Shown: positions 47,301-56,958 of the stretch, piece after piece | Numbering within the stretch: the first letter of the stretch is position 1 | Layout: every line of letters begins with the position of its first letter | Source: Rhodotorula mucilaginosa | Lineage: Eukaryota > Basidiomycota > Microbotryomycetes > Sporidiobolales > Sporidiobolaceae | Assembly (NCBI GenBank): GCA_034406715.1 | Contig: CP137870.1 | Location: 558,001-622,000, forward strand | Direction of reading: 5' to 3' | DNA: 64,000 nucleotides | Notes under the pieces: model-generated | Told to the model about the DNA's origin: nothing | Databases searched by the model: none | Seen by the model: only the letters and a program-made list of their open reading frames with translations | Translations under genes and position numbers: made by a program

Positions 47301-47977
47301 TTGCTGATTCCTTCCTTGCATCGTCCTTCTAGTTCAACGTTCGGAACACTGTCGAAGCTGTTCACCTCGAAAACGTGGTGGTGGTCATGCAGCCGGGAGA
47401 AGAAGGCGAACTCGTCGAGGACTTCATCATCCCGGTGCAGTCGCTCGGTCCCAACTCGGAAGGAGTCGTCTACGTGTCTTTCTCGCGGACGAACCCGGGT
47501 GCATACGCCAGCGGCACGTTCGGCAACACGCTCCGGTTCATCTCGAAGGAGATCGACCCCGAATCGGGCGAGCCGGAAGAAGACGGCTACGACGACGAGT
47601 ACCAGCTCGAAGAACTCGACCTCGGCGCGGCCGACTACATCGTCCCGAGCTATGCCGCGTTCGCGACAGAGTGGGACCGACTGCGAAGCGCTGCGTCGGT
47701 GCAGGAGACGTTTGCGCTCACGGCGCTCGACAGCCTCAAAACCGCATGCGACTCGATCTTGGAAATTCTCGGCATGGAGGCACTCGGCGGAACCGAAGTC
47801 CCGCAATCACCGACGGTGCACACGCTCAACATGTCGGGCCTGGTGGCCGGCGGTGGCGGAAAGGTGCTCGCCCGGGCACGGATGACCTTCCAGTCGGGCA
47901 AAGGCGTCACGATGGAGCTCACGGTGCGGGCAGAACAGGAGAGCGCCGCCCAGCTCGTCCTCAACGCCATCGCATAG
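44361..47977 (+). CDS. SEC21: coatomer subunit gamma (gamma-COP)
   Basis: Large subunit of the COPI coat for Golgi-to-ER transport. Ten exons: 44361-44426, 44557-44724, 44937-45095, 45158-45561, 45653-46218, 46299-46545, 46619-46716, 46783-46917, 46998-47251, 47333-47977; 913 residues, the normal size. The N-terminus, [11 protein letters not shown]..., leads to [19 protein letters not shown] and the HEAT-repeat trunk ([53 protein letters not shown]). After an Ala/Ser hinge near residue 620, the appendage domain begins [19 protein letters not shown] and ends with the platform subdomain ([18 protein letters not shown]). All introns are consistent in phase. Confidence 0.97.
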
Positions 47978-48297
47978 TGTTTCCCATCTGTCTCGTTGGA
48001 TTCTACTCTGTTCCGTATTCTGTTGCTCTGGCGCTGTGCAAAATGAAAATACCCTCTTGCCGAACACTGCCAAGTCTCGCTAGAGAAGAACCAGACTTGC
48101 GAGAGTGTCGCGAGAGCATACGGCGAAGTGAAACGTATAGTTTGACAGCTGTGTACACACAAGACTACGCACAAAGAATGACGACAAGTGGGGTGGATAA
48201 GGCGGAGGCACGCAGAAGCTCGAAAAGGGTAACGCGGTCGTACGCAAGGAAAGAATCTATGTACCAAGGAATCGGAAGATGGAGGCGAGGCGGCAGA
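47978..48297. other. convergent intergenic region
   Basis: 320 bp between gamma-COP and Rim101 stops; expected 3' UTRs. No further signal seen. Confidence 0.5.
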
Positions 48298-51200
48298 CTA
48301 GTGCTCGGCCTTGATCGCCGACGACTGCTCGTGCGAGAGCGGTGACGGCTTCTTGATCGCCTTGCGGACCTGTGCCATACTCTTGCGCGCGAGCTGCTCG
48401 CGGTACTTGTGATTGACGTACATCGCGAGGTAAGCGATGACGGCTTTGCGGCGCTCAATCATCTTGGCGCGGGCGTCGAGCTCTTGCCGAGCGAGTTCGT
48501 CCTTCTTGTCCGCATCGGGGTCGAGTGCCTCGACGGCAAAGTCGGCGGCATCCTCCTCCTTCTTGATCGCCGCCGGTTCAGGGGTGACTGATCCGCTTTC
48601 CGAACCCGAGTTCGAGGAAGGAGTCGCCGTAACGGGCGAGTCGACGCGCGACTTTTTGAACAAGGTCGGGCGGTCCTCGTCTTCCTCGCCAGAAGAGGCA
48701 GACAGGTCGGCATCGTCCTCGCGGACCGAGCCGGCCGACGGCTCGTCGCCGGAGGATGAGGTCGACGGGAGACGGAGCTTGTGCACGCGGTGAGTCAGGC
48801 GCTCGACACCGCCGGCCGAGACTGGCCGCGAGGAGGACGACGACTGGATGGACGACAACGACGGGTACAGTGGCGGAGTCGAAGAGGACGAGGACGCAAC
48901 CGGGCTGCTTGGCGAGTCGATGCTGTCGTTGTTTGCGGGCGACGTTCGGAGAGACAACAAGTCCCGGATCGGAGGCAGGCGGGCCGAGGCGCTCGAGGTA
49001 GTCACGATCGGCGGAAGGCGGAGCTCCTCGGCGGGTGCGTGGACGCCGACCGCCGTCGACAAGGATGGCAAGGTCGGCTTCGAAGTCGGCACGGAGCGAG
49101 CACGGTTGACCGCGCCGGCAAGCAAGAGCGCTTCGGCCGCGTCCTTGACGTCCTCGTCAATGTCCATGTCGGGCTCGATTTGCGGCGGCGCCGACGCGGA
49201 CGGCGCGGCTCGCTGCAGGCGCGCGACGTGGTGGTACTGCGTCGGGCGGTAGTCGTGGGCGAGCGACGGGGCCGGCACCGACTTGTGCTGCGGCTGGTGG
49301 TGCAACATGCCCGACGGGTCGTACGCGGCGTGGCCGTTCTGCGAGTACATGTTCGGGTAACCGAGCCCGGCCGGCAGTGAAGGGTACAACGACGTCGACG
49401 CGAGCGGAGCGTGCGCAGCATACGACGCGGCCGCACTCGAAGCCTGCGAGGTGTGCGCGCCATGCGAACTCTGCGGCGCCGAGCCAGGAAGCGGGTGGTA
49501 GTCGCCGCCGCCGCCGCCGTGGTGGTGCGCCGCCGACTGCGCGTTCGAGGACGACGCCGTCGCCGGCAATTCCGAGTCGAGCGACTGGTTCAACGACAGC
49601 AAAAGCTGATTGATCGCGTCGACCTCTTCGTGCTCGAAGCGCGGTCCGGTGCTACCGTTCTCGGATCCGCTCGACGAGGCAGCATCGTCGTGCTGGTTTT
49701 GCCCCGGGACGTAGGCTCCGGCTCCGGCTCCGTGCGGCGGCAACGGCGGGTGGTGCGCATCCGGAGTGAAGAGGAACGTCGAGAGCGAGTCGAGTTGCGC
49801 GTTGACGGCGTCCTGGTCCTGGAAGCGCTTGTTGGTCAAGTTGGACAAGAGTTGACCGGTCGCCTCTTCGAATCCGCGCTTCTTGCCCGCGACCTGGTTC
49901 TCGCTGTGCAGCTTGCGCTGCTGCTCCGGACCTGGCGTCGGCGAGAAGGATCCCTCTGGCGTAAGCGACGAGGCAGGCGAGAGAGCCGGCAGGTTGCGCG
50001 GCGAGAGCGAGGACGAGTACGACCCCGACTCGTGCGAGCGCGACGAGCTCGCCGGCGAAGGGTGCTCCTCCGGCTTGGCGGCGCGGTGGAGAGGGGGCAG
50101 ACTCGTCTGCTGCGGTTGTGCTTGCTGCTGCTGCTGCTGCGGCTGCGACTGGTGGTGGTGCTGAGCGGGAGCCGACGAGATAGGCGGAAGCAAGACCGAT
50201 CCGTTCTGGGGGTACAGCGACTGCGGCAGAGTCGGGTACAGCGACGACGAGCCGTGCGACTGTTGCGACGTCGAGCTCGACGTCGAGGTCGGGTGAGGAG
50301 CGGGCATGGAAGCCGCGATCGAGGCGTGCGATCCGGTCGGAGCCGGAGGGGCCGAGAACCCAAAGTTGCCGTACGGGTACATGGCCGGGACGCCTTGGAG
50401 GTACTGCATCGCCTGAGCTCCGAGCATCTGGTTCAGCTGCATGGCGAGCGCGCCCGACAGGTTGGCTTGCAAGTTGGGGATGGTCGAACTCGGGAGCGAG
50501 AGACCGGTCGCGGCGGCCATCTGAGCCTGCGAGTTGAGTTGCTGCTGCAGCGCGATGAACTGCGCGAGCTGGTCGGCGTTGGCGCCTCCGAGAGGGAACT
50601 GTCCCGGCTGCTGGTGCTGCTGCTGCTGCTGGAGGTGGTGAGCAGCGGCGCCGGCCTGTTGGTGGGACTGCGACTGTTGCGGACCTCCGGCCGTAGACGG
50701 GTGTTGCTGCTGCTGCTGGCCGGGCAACCCGGGGTAGGAGAAACCGAGCGGCGGGAACGAGAACGGGTAGGCGGCGGCGGCGAGTTGAGGGATCTGCCCT
50801 GCTCCCGCCTGCGCCTGAGCCTGCTGCTGCTGCGAGAGCGGGCCGCGCGGCTGGGCGCCAAGCTTTCCGCCGCTAGGTCCGTTCCCGGACATGCCAGCCG
50901 CGGCAGCCTTGCTGACTCGGTGATGCTGGGCTTGGTGCTCCTCGGTGTGGATCTTTTCATGCTTCTTCAGGTCCTGAGGCCGCTTGAACGCCTTGGTGCA
51001 GATCTGCGAACGGCGAGCCTCTTGTCAGTTCCTTTCAATTCGCCGGCCTTCGTCTCGGGCAGGGGGCAGGCAACTCGTACGTACAGAGCAGACGTGCGGC
51101 TTGAGAGCGACATGGACGCGGCAATGCGACGTGAGGTGGTCGCGCTTCGAAGCCTTGGCGCGGCAGCCGGTCCACTTGCATTCGAGCGAGAGCGTTCCGG

Positions 51201-51383
51201 CGCTCTTGCGGCCTGCGGAGACGGACGACAGGGTGAGCGGTGTGTTTAGTGCGAGTATGGGCGGCTGGACGTACCGATGTGAGCAGCGCAGATGTGGTTG
51301 AAGAGGTCCTCGGCCGTGTCGTACTGCGAGAGGCACTCTTCCCAGTGACAGATGTTGTCCTCGTTCTCCTCCCGCTTGACCAT
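48298..51383 (-). CDS. RIM101: pH-response zinc-finger transcription factor Rim101/PacC
   Basis: Ambient-pH transcription factor activated by Rim13/PalB proteolysis. Exons: 51383-51275, 51212-51085, 51003-48298; 980 residues. Three C2H2 fingers occupy residues 12-100: CHWEEC...[25 protein letters not shown] (the characteristic PacC finger 2), and [18 protein letters not shown]. The rest is low-complexity, with polyQ tracts and Ser/Pro/Ala-rich stretches, as in other basidiomycete Rim101 proteins. Three YPxL motifs occur at about residues 335 (YPTL), 619 (YPSL) and 792 (YPSL). In Aspergillus PacC such motifs bind the ALIX homologue PalA/Rim20. The C-terminus is acidic then basic. The last exon shows no internal splice signal I would trust. 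Confidence 0.9.
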
Positions 51384-53159
51384 TGCTTCGGGGCGACGAG
51401 GTCGTGCCAATCAGGAGTGTGTGTATATCGAGTCGTATGTATGCTTCAACCGATGTCGCTAACTGCACTCGGCAACAAAGTCCGAAAAAAAGGGCGGTGT
51501 CAGCGCGGTCTCAAGTCTCGGCAGCCCCTCGCATGTTTCGGTTCTCGGATGCACGGTGGCAAAGCATTCCCCCGTTCTTTGCACACGTCCTGCCTGCGCC
51601 CGGCCAGTCGAGTGGCAGCTGAGTACCGACCGAGTCCTCCGCCGAGAAGAAGTGATCGAGGGGAGGCTGCTGTCGCATCTCGCCCTCGTCCCTCTCTCCG
51701 TACGCCGCGTGTGCCGCACTGCCTCCGGTCCCGCGCAAGGCTAGAGAGGAGCAGCATACACGCTTGTCGAGTGCCCAGGACCCGGCAGGCGGTCCTCGGC
51801 GGGTGTTGCAGCGTGGAAGGGGAGCGGGTGATCTGGCTGCCAAGCCCAGCCAGAGCGAGGCGGCCGTGGCGCCGGCGGAGAGGGCGACCCGCGGACTTGC
51901 CAGGAGAGTGGACTCACGAGGTTGGCGGGGCGGCGACTACTCGCTATGGTCGTGTCAGTGGGTTGTCCAAGCGAGTCGTCGACGGTGTACTGTAGCAAAG
52001 GCAAGGCGAGTCGGAAGCTGCGCCGAGGAGCACCAAAGCCGCTCTTGGCGACGCCACGCGCTCTTGGCAACCCGACTTTTTGCCCTCTTGTCAAAGTGGT
52101 TAAAAACCTCGAGTCGATCACTTCCGCGCCTCGCTTCGAAGTTCGAACGTCACTCGATCTCAGGCGGGGTCGCCAGCGCCCTAGCTCCTCGCAGCTTGCA
52201 GAGCATTCCGGTATCTATGCATGGTCCTGACGAGCCGTGCTTTCTCAACCTTGGCCGCGACCGCCCGCTACGGCCGCTCGGCCGCTTCGCCAGCTGCCCT
52301 CCGGCCTTAGCTCCGCCGGCGGCTACAGCGTTGCCCTCGCTCCATGCAGCAGCAGACGGTGCGGCGATATGCTTGCAAGACCGCTCGTTTGCTGGCGACC
52401 CACTTCCGTCCGGTCGCCGTGTGCGCCTCACGATCACGCCTCCCCATTTGGACTTTGACTCCGTCCCGGGTTCGCCACACTCACGACACGCGCAGCCTGA
52501 CGCTCAACCGTGCACCACAGTACTGTCCCGCTTTGGGACAGATGCCCGCACCAGCCGTTGCTCGAGCTTCTTGGGGCAAACCCTCTCGCTTTGCAAACTC
52601 TTCAGCTCTCGCCAAAGAATCCCGCTGCTCCTGCTCTCGATCAGTCCATTATCTCGGCCTGGCTTCCCTCAGAAGAAGCTTAAGCACTGATGTGACTGAC
52701 CCACCGGCTGGACATCGAGCGGTCATGTGCACGTCGCGGTGCAGAGGCAAGAGATGGGCGACGACAAAGACTTCGGACGCCACCGCACTTTGCACGCTCT
52801 CCTCCGGTTCAGCATCCGTCCCGCAGCCCCTCGCAGCGGGCGATGATCACTCTTACAACGTCACTCCGTTGTCAGTGTTCAGGCCTGTACAGCCCACCGC
52901 GCCGAGGTGGCATCGAACGGGCGACTCCGAGTTGCCCGGACCCCTGCAAATTGTAGAACGCATCGCCTGAAATGTAAGGATCCGTACCAGCGTGTAGAAG
53001 ACGACGTGTACGAATGGCACAAGCCACGTCAGCAGTGGGAAAGTGTCTACGTGGAGTCTTGCCCGACGGATTTCACGCGCGAGTGATGAAGATGACTGGG
53101 TTTCTCCCTTCGCCTCTCTTCCGCTCACACCCTGCGAGAGCCCAAAGGTGACGCGCAGT
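51384..53159. other. long divergent upstream region of Rim101
   Basis: 1.78 kb between two divergent starts. The largest frame, 51764-52690 (+), has Arg/Ser/Cys-rich composition, no domain and no splice partner, so I treat it as non-coding. Hexamers matching the Rim101/PacC site GCCARG occur at 51839, 51899, 52044 (inverted), 52063 (inverted) and 52658 (inverted). A long leader or complex promoter for a regulator is plausible. Confidence 0.5.
51839..52068. promoter_or_regulatory. cluster of four GCCARG (Rim101/PacC-type) hexamers
   Basis: GCCAAG at 51839-51844, GCCAGG at 51899-51904, and inverted GCCAAG at 52044-52049 and 52063-52068. They lie 455-690 bp upstream of the Rim101 start. PacC recognises GCCARG, and pacC is itself alkaline-induced in Aspergillus, so autoregulation is a reasonable inference. 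Confidence 0.35.
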
Positions 53160-55088
53160 ATGATGAAGACGTTCAAAGTGTCGCACACGGCCAGTCGTGG
53201 TCAGCCGCCCGTCCTCCGCAAGTTCACCCTCCCGACGGACGGAGTCACCCTCCTCTTCGCAACGGTCCAACACCGCTTCCAGTTCGACCCGAGCCTGCAT
53301 ATTGAGCTGTTCTATCGTGATCAGGATGGAGATCTCATCACTCTGGTGCGCTTCTCGTACTCGTCCCGGCAGAGTGGCGACGAATGGATGACGCGGCTGA
53401 CTCCCTTCTCCCCCACCTGCTCTCAACGCCCTTCGCAGTCGTCAGACGAAGATCTGAGAGAGCTCCTTGCTTCGCCAGACGGGCAGAACGATGTCATCCG
53501 CCTCGAAGTTACCGCACGCCCTCGCTCCCAACCTGCCACCGAGACCGAACAGCCAGCTGAAGCGACTGCAGCTCCCGCTTCTTCCGCCAGCGCCGCCGCC
53601 GCCGCCGATGACTGGCTCGAGATCGAAAGCGTCGAGGACGAACCGCTCCTCGCAGGTTTCAGCACCCAAGTCTATGGTACCACGATCGAAACGCCCGTCG
53701 CGGCCGAGGAAACTGTGGCCAGTGACGAGACTACTGCCGCTACCGCTGCCGCCGCCGACCCTGCCGAGCCCGTCTTGCCCGGCTCGTTTGCGAACCGCCT
53801 GGACGCCTTGATCGACGCCGAGTTTCCTCGCGTGTCGCCCCCCGCGGCGACTCCGACCGTCGCCGCAGCCGGCTCAGACTCGGCCGCGACCGACCCCGCC
53901 GACGAACCGCTTTCGCCTTTGGACGATCCCGCCGCGTCCACCGCGCCTCGTCAACAACAAGGTGTCGGTGCTGACACGCCCGCGTTCTCGACCCTGCCCG
54001 GGTCGTTCTCGTCCATTTTGTCGGGCCTGCCGTCGCACGCCGAAGCGTTCAGCGCTCAGCTCGCCACCCTCGTCGGCTCGCCCGACTCGGCGCTCGGACG
54101 CCTCTCGGCCATCCTGACCAACCCGACCGGAGCCGTCTCGTCCGGCGCGATCAACCTCTCGGACCTCTCGAGCTCGTTCTCGAACCTCGGGATCGACGTC
54201 GGCGCCGCCGTGCACGAAGTGCTCCAGAGCGTACGCTCCGAAGCCGAAGGCGTCCGCAGCGAGTTTGAGCGGTTCAAGACTCAAGTCGATGCGGAGAAGA
54301 CCAAGTTCGAAGCGGAAGTCCGTGCCGCGCTGGAAGAAGCCAAACGTGCGCGTGCAGAGGCGGCCAGTGCGGGGCCTGCTCAGGCTGCCGACCCCGAGGA
54401 GGTACCGGCGACTGAAGAAGAAGAAGACAAGAGCAGCAACACCCGCTCTACCCACGGTCACCGTCACGGTCACGCGCACCGCGAGACGAAGGAGGCTCGC
54501 CGCTCGGCTCGCGCGGATAAGCGCTGCTACGAGTCTCGCTACTCGTGGGCGCCCCGGGACGCGAACAACGAACCGCACCGCGGTATGAACGCCGGAGGTT
54601 GGTGCCGTCAGCCCAAGAGCGGTTCGACCTCGGCCGCGGCGGCGAGGGCGGGCTACGGTGGCGGCGGCGGCTGGGGTGCACCCGCCCCGTCGTTTGCGGC
54701 TCCTCCGTTCGTCATGCGCGACGCGCCGTATGGGATGCCGGGAAGCATGCCCTTCTCGACCGCCAATGCGGCTCCGAAGGGCAGCTGGTCCGGATGGGGA
54801 GGAGCCCACGCCGCCACGGCCGGATCGTCGTCCCCTCCGCCCAACGACCCTCTGCCTTCCGCTTCCTTTTCCGCCTCCCCCGGCGCAGGCGCGACCAACT
54901 TTGCCGGTCAGGAAGACGACGACGACAAGCCCGTCCTGCTGACGGCGTTTCTCGGCTCGGCTCGCACGATCGGGTTCGACGTCGACGATGCCAGCATCAG
55001 GATTGCCTTGACCGACATCTGGTGCGAGTCGAACGGCCGCGGGATGTCGGCCATGCTTGACAAGGCGTGCGAGGAGCTCTTCTCGTAA
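53160..55088 (+). CDS. PB1-domain protein with possible LIR motif
   Basis: Exons: 53160-53345 and 53439-55088, 611 residues. The N-terminal PB1 domain starts MMKTFKVSH, with the basic β-strand VLRKFTLP and the acidic OPCA motif YRDQDGDLITL|SSDEDLRELL. The latter becomes canonical only when the 93-nt intron (in frame, no stop) is removed. Residues 119-125, DDWLEIE, form an acidic W-x-x-I, the consensus of an Atg8-interacting (LIR/AIM) motif. A long Ser/Ala/Thr linker leads to a coiled coil (about 320-373), a basic His-rich patch, a Gly/Ala-rich stretch, and a conserved-looking C-terminus (LLTAFLGSARTIGFDVDD...CEELFS) that could be a small helical domain. It resembles p62/NBR1-type receptors in outline but has no ZZ finger. 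Function is inferred only. Confidence 0.75.
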   Translation: MMKTFKVSHTASRGQPPVLRKFTLPTDGVTLLFATVQHRFQFDPSLHIELFYRDQDGDLITLVRFSYSSRQSGDEWMTRLTPFSPTCSQRPSQSSDEDLRELLASPDGQNDVIRLEVTARPRSQPATETEQPAEATAAPASSASAAAAADDWLEIESVEDEPLLAGFSTQVYGTTIETPVAAEETVASDETTAATAAAADPAEPVLPGSFANRLDALIDAEFPRVSPPAATPTVAAAGSDSAATDPADEPLSPLDDPAASTAPRQQQGVGADTPAFSTLPGSFSSILSGLPSHAEAFSAQLATLVGSPDSALGRLSAILTNPTGAVSSGAINLSDLSSSFSNLGIDVGAAVHEVLQSVRSEAEGVRSEFERFKTQVDAEKTKFEAEVRAALEEAKRARAEAASAGPAQAADPEEVPATEEEEDKSSNTRSTHGHRHGHAHRETKEARRSARADKRCYESRYSWAPRDANNEPHRGMNAGGWCRQPKSGSTSAAAARAGYGGGGGWGAPAPSFAAPPFVMRDAPYGMPGSMPFSTANAAPKGSWSGWGGAHAATAGSSSPPPNDPLPSASFSASPGAGATNFAGQEDDDDKPVLLTAFLGSARTIGFDVDDASIRIALTDIWCESNGRGMSAMLDKACEELFS

Positions 55089-55362
55089 AGAGGATCCCCG
55101 CGAACACCTCTTGCTTATGAACTTGTACCACTCTCCGTGTTCCAATCTTGACCCCCTCTCTCTCTGTCGGCTTTTCTCTCCGCTCTCCTTTCTTGTCGTA
55201 CTTCATTCTGTAGCCTATGTCTGAATTGATCTTCCTCTCTCTTGCTCGACTGGTCACAGACTGTATGCTGTCGAGAGCGGCAATGCTGTTGCAACAGCGC
55301 GCGACGAGCTCTTCACGAAGACGAGGTTTCAGCCTCTTCTTCGTCGACGTCGCCCACCCTGG

Positions 55363-56811
55363 ATGGCGCTCGAGAGCTCGGAGAAGCTGCGCAGTCTCAC
55401 AGACGAGGTCGAGCCACCCGCCAAGCGCCTACGCCTCGACGACGCCGCGGGAGAGGCTCCCTCAACTTTTGATGCACCGCCTCTCACACCGCCCGACGAG
55501 CCCGCTACGCCCTCGGGCGAAGCGGTGACGGCTCAGGAGAACGTTCCGCAAGTCATCGAGCCTTTTTACGACGCGGGAGAGGCAGATGAGCCCGGTGATA
55601 CGCTGGCTGCACTCAGTCCGTTTTTCCCTTTCATTTTTTTTCGGACACCGGGACTGTCGGGCTGACACGCACTGTGGTACCCGCCTAGATGCACTACTGG
55701 CAGGATATGACGACAACGGAACGCCCTTACCCGTCGCCGACCCGCTGGACCTCTGTGTCGACCCTGCGCCCGACGTTCCGCCTGGCGCAGAACTCGGGGA
55801 GCAAAACGTCCTCGACCGCCTCGCCTCCATCCTCGCCGACACGCCCGACACGCCCTGCGCGATCGCTGCCTACCCTTCTCCCATCTCGATCGCGTCCGCA
55901 ACCCCGGCCCCCTCCGAGCTGAGCTTCGAGTCGCGCGACTCTTCCGCCTCTGTCGAACCGGAATCGGCAGCAGCAACGTCGCAACAGGACGACGGCAAGA
56001 AGACCAAGAGCTCGCAGCGCAAGTACTGGACACCGGAGCAGGATGCGGCGCTGATCGCAGCGAGGGAGGACCCGGGGAAGCGCGACTGGACGTGGAAAGA
56101 GATTGCCGAGGTGCTCAACTGCGGTCACCGAAGTGTCCAGTGCCGCGCTCGCTACCTCCTACTCAAAGACAAGCAGAAGAGTGAGTTCAACATCCTCTTC
56201 CGAGACCCGTGGAAGGATGGCGGCGCAAGACAGCTGACGCGCGCGAGGTCTGATTTGCTAGTCGAAAACCCGCAAGACGATCCTGCTCGACCTCCAAAGC
56301 TCAGTAAGCGCAGTCGGCGCGCAGTGCTTCCGCTGAAGATTGCCCTGACCAAACGTTGAACATAACAGAGAACCAAGGTCGCAGCTTCTTCACCGCCAAC
56401 GACGACGCCATCATCCTCGCGCACCTGCTCGGCGAAGTCTGGATCGACTGGTCCGTCGTCGGCGCCTCGCTGAACCCGCCTCGGACCGGAGACAGCTGCT
56501 ATCAGCGCTCGCGCAAACTCCGCAAGAAGACGGTCGCCGAGCGGCGCGCGATCCTGCAGGCGTACGAGCCGCCGTCGCCGGCTTCGAGGCCAGGAACGCC
56601 CGTGGCCTGCCCCTCCCCGGCGTTTTTCGCGGCTGTCGCTCCTTCCCCCAAGACCAACTCCAAACCCGCTGTCCCCACCACCGACACCGAGGAGCCCGGA
56701 GCAGTCGCCCAGCCCGCTGTGCGCGCCGTCGATGCTCCACAAGAGTCGCCTTCGCACCCACTCGCAATGACCAGCGACATCCAGATTGACCCAAGCCTCT
56801 ACGCCGCATGA
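55363..56811 (+). CDS. two-repeat Myb/SANT DNA-binding protein
   Basis: Predicted nuclear transcription regulator. Exons: 55363-55615, 55689-56180, 56262-56303, 56369-56811; 409 residues. The first SANT/Myb repeat (about 190-245) reads KYWTPEQDAALIAARED, then WTWKEIAEVL and GHRSVQCRARYLLLKDK, with the spaced tryptophans. The second (about 268-320) is GRSFFTANDDAIILAHLLG, then WIDWSVVGASL and SCYQRSRKLRKK. A 42-nt exon joins the repeats. N- and C-terminal regions are acidic or Pro-rich. A possible nuclear signal PPAKRLRLD lies near residue 19. The first intron uses the unusual donor GTCCGT. I cannot name an orthologue. The start at 55363 is the first in-frame ATG; an upstream exon is possible. 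Confidence 0.78.
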
Positions 56812-56958
56812 TTCATCGCACGGCGCATTCCTCGCATCGCATTTCCTCTACTGCTACTCCTGTTGTCGTATATACTACTCCTCATTGGCCTCCTCCGCAC
56901 ATGTCATTCGATCCATCTTTCCTTTGCATCATCCCTGCACCGCAATGCATTTTCTGTG

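Noticed and set aside
49411-51249. 612-codon plus-strand frame opposite Rim101
   Set aside because: Extremely Arg-rich translation of the opposite strand of a Ser/Gln/Ala-coding region. The minus strand carries genuine zinc fingers.
51764-52690. 308-codon plus-strand frame upstream of the PB1 gene
   Set aside because: Arg/Ser/Cys/Trp composition typical of non-coding GC-rich DNA, no recognisable segment, and it lies in the Rim101 upstream region.
53874-55145. 423-codon minus-strand frame opposite the PB1 gene
   Set aside because: Arg/Gly-rich shadow with no domain; the plus strand has a PB1 domain and coiled coil.
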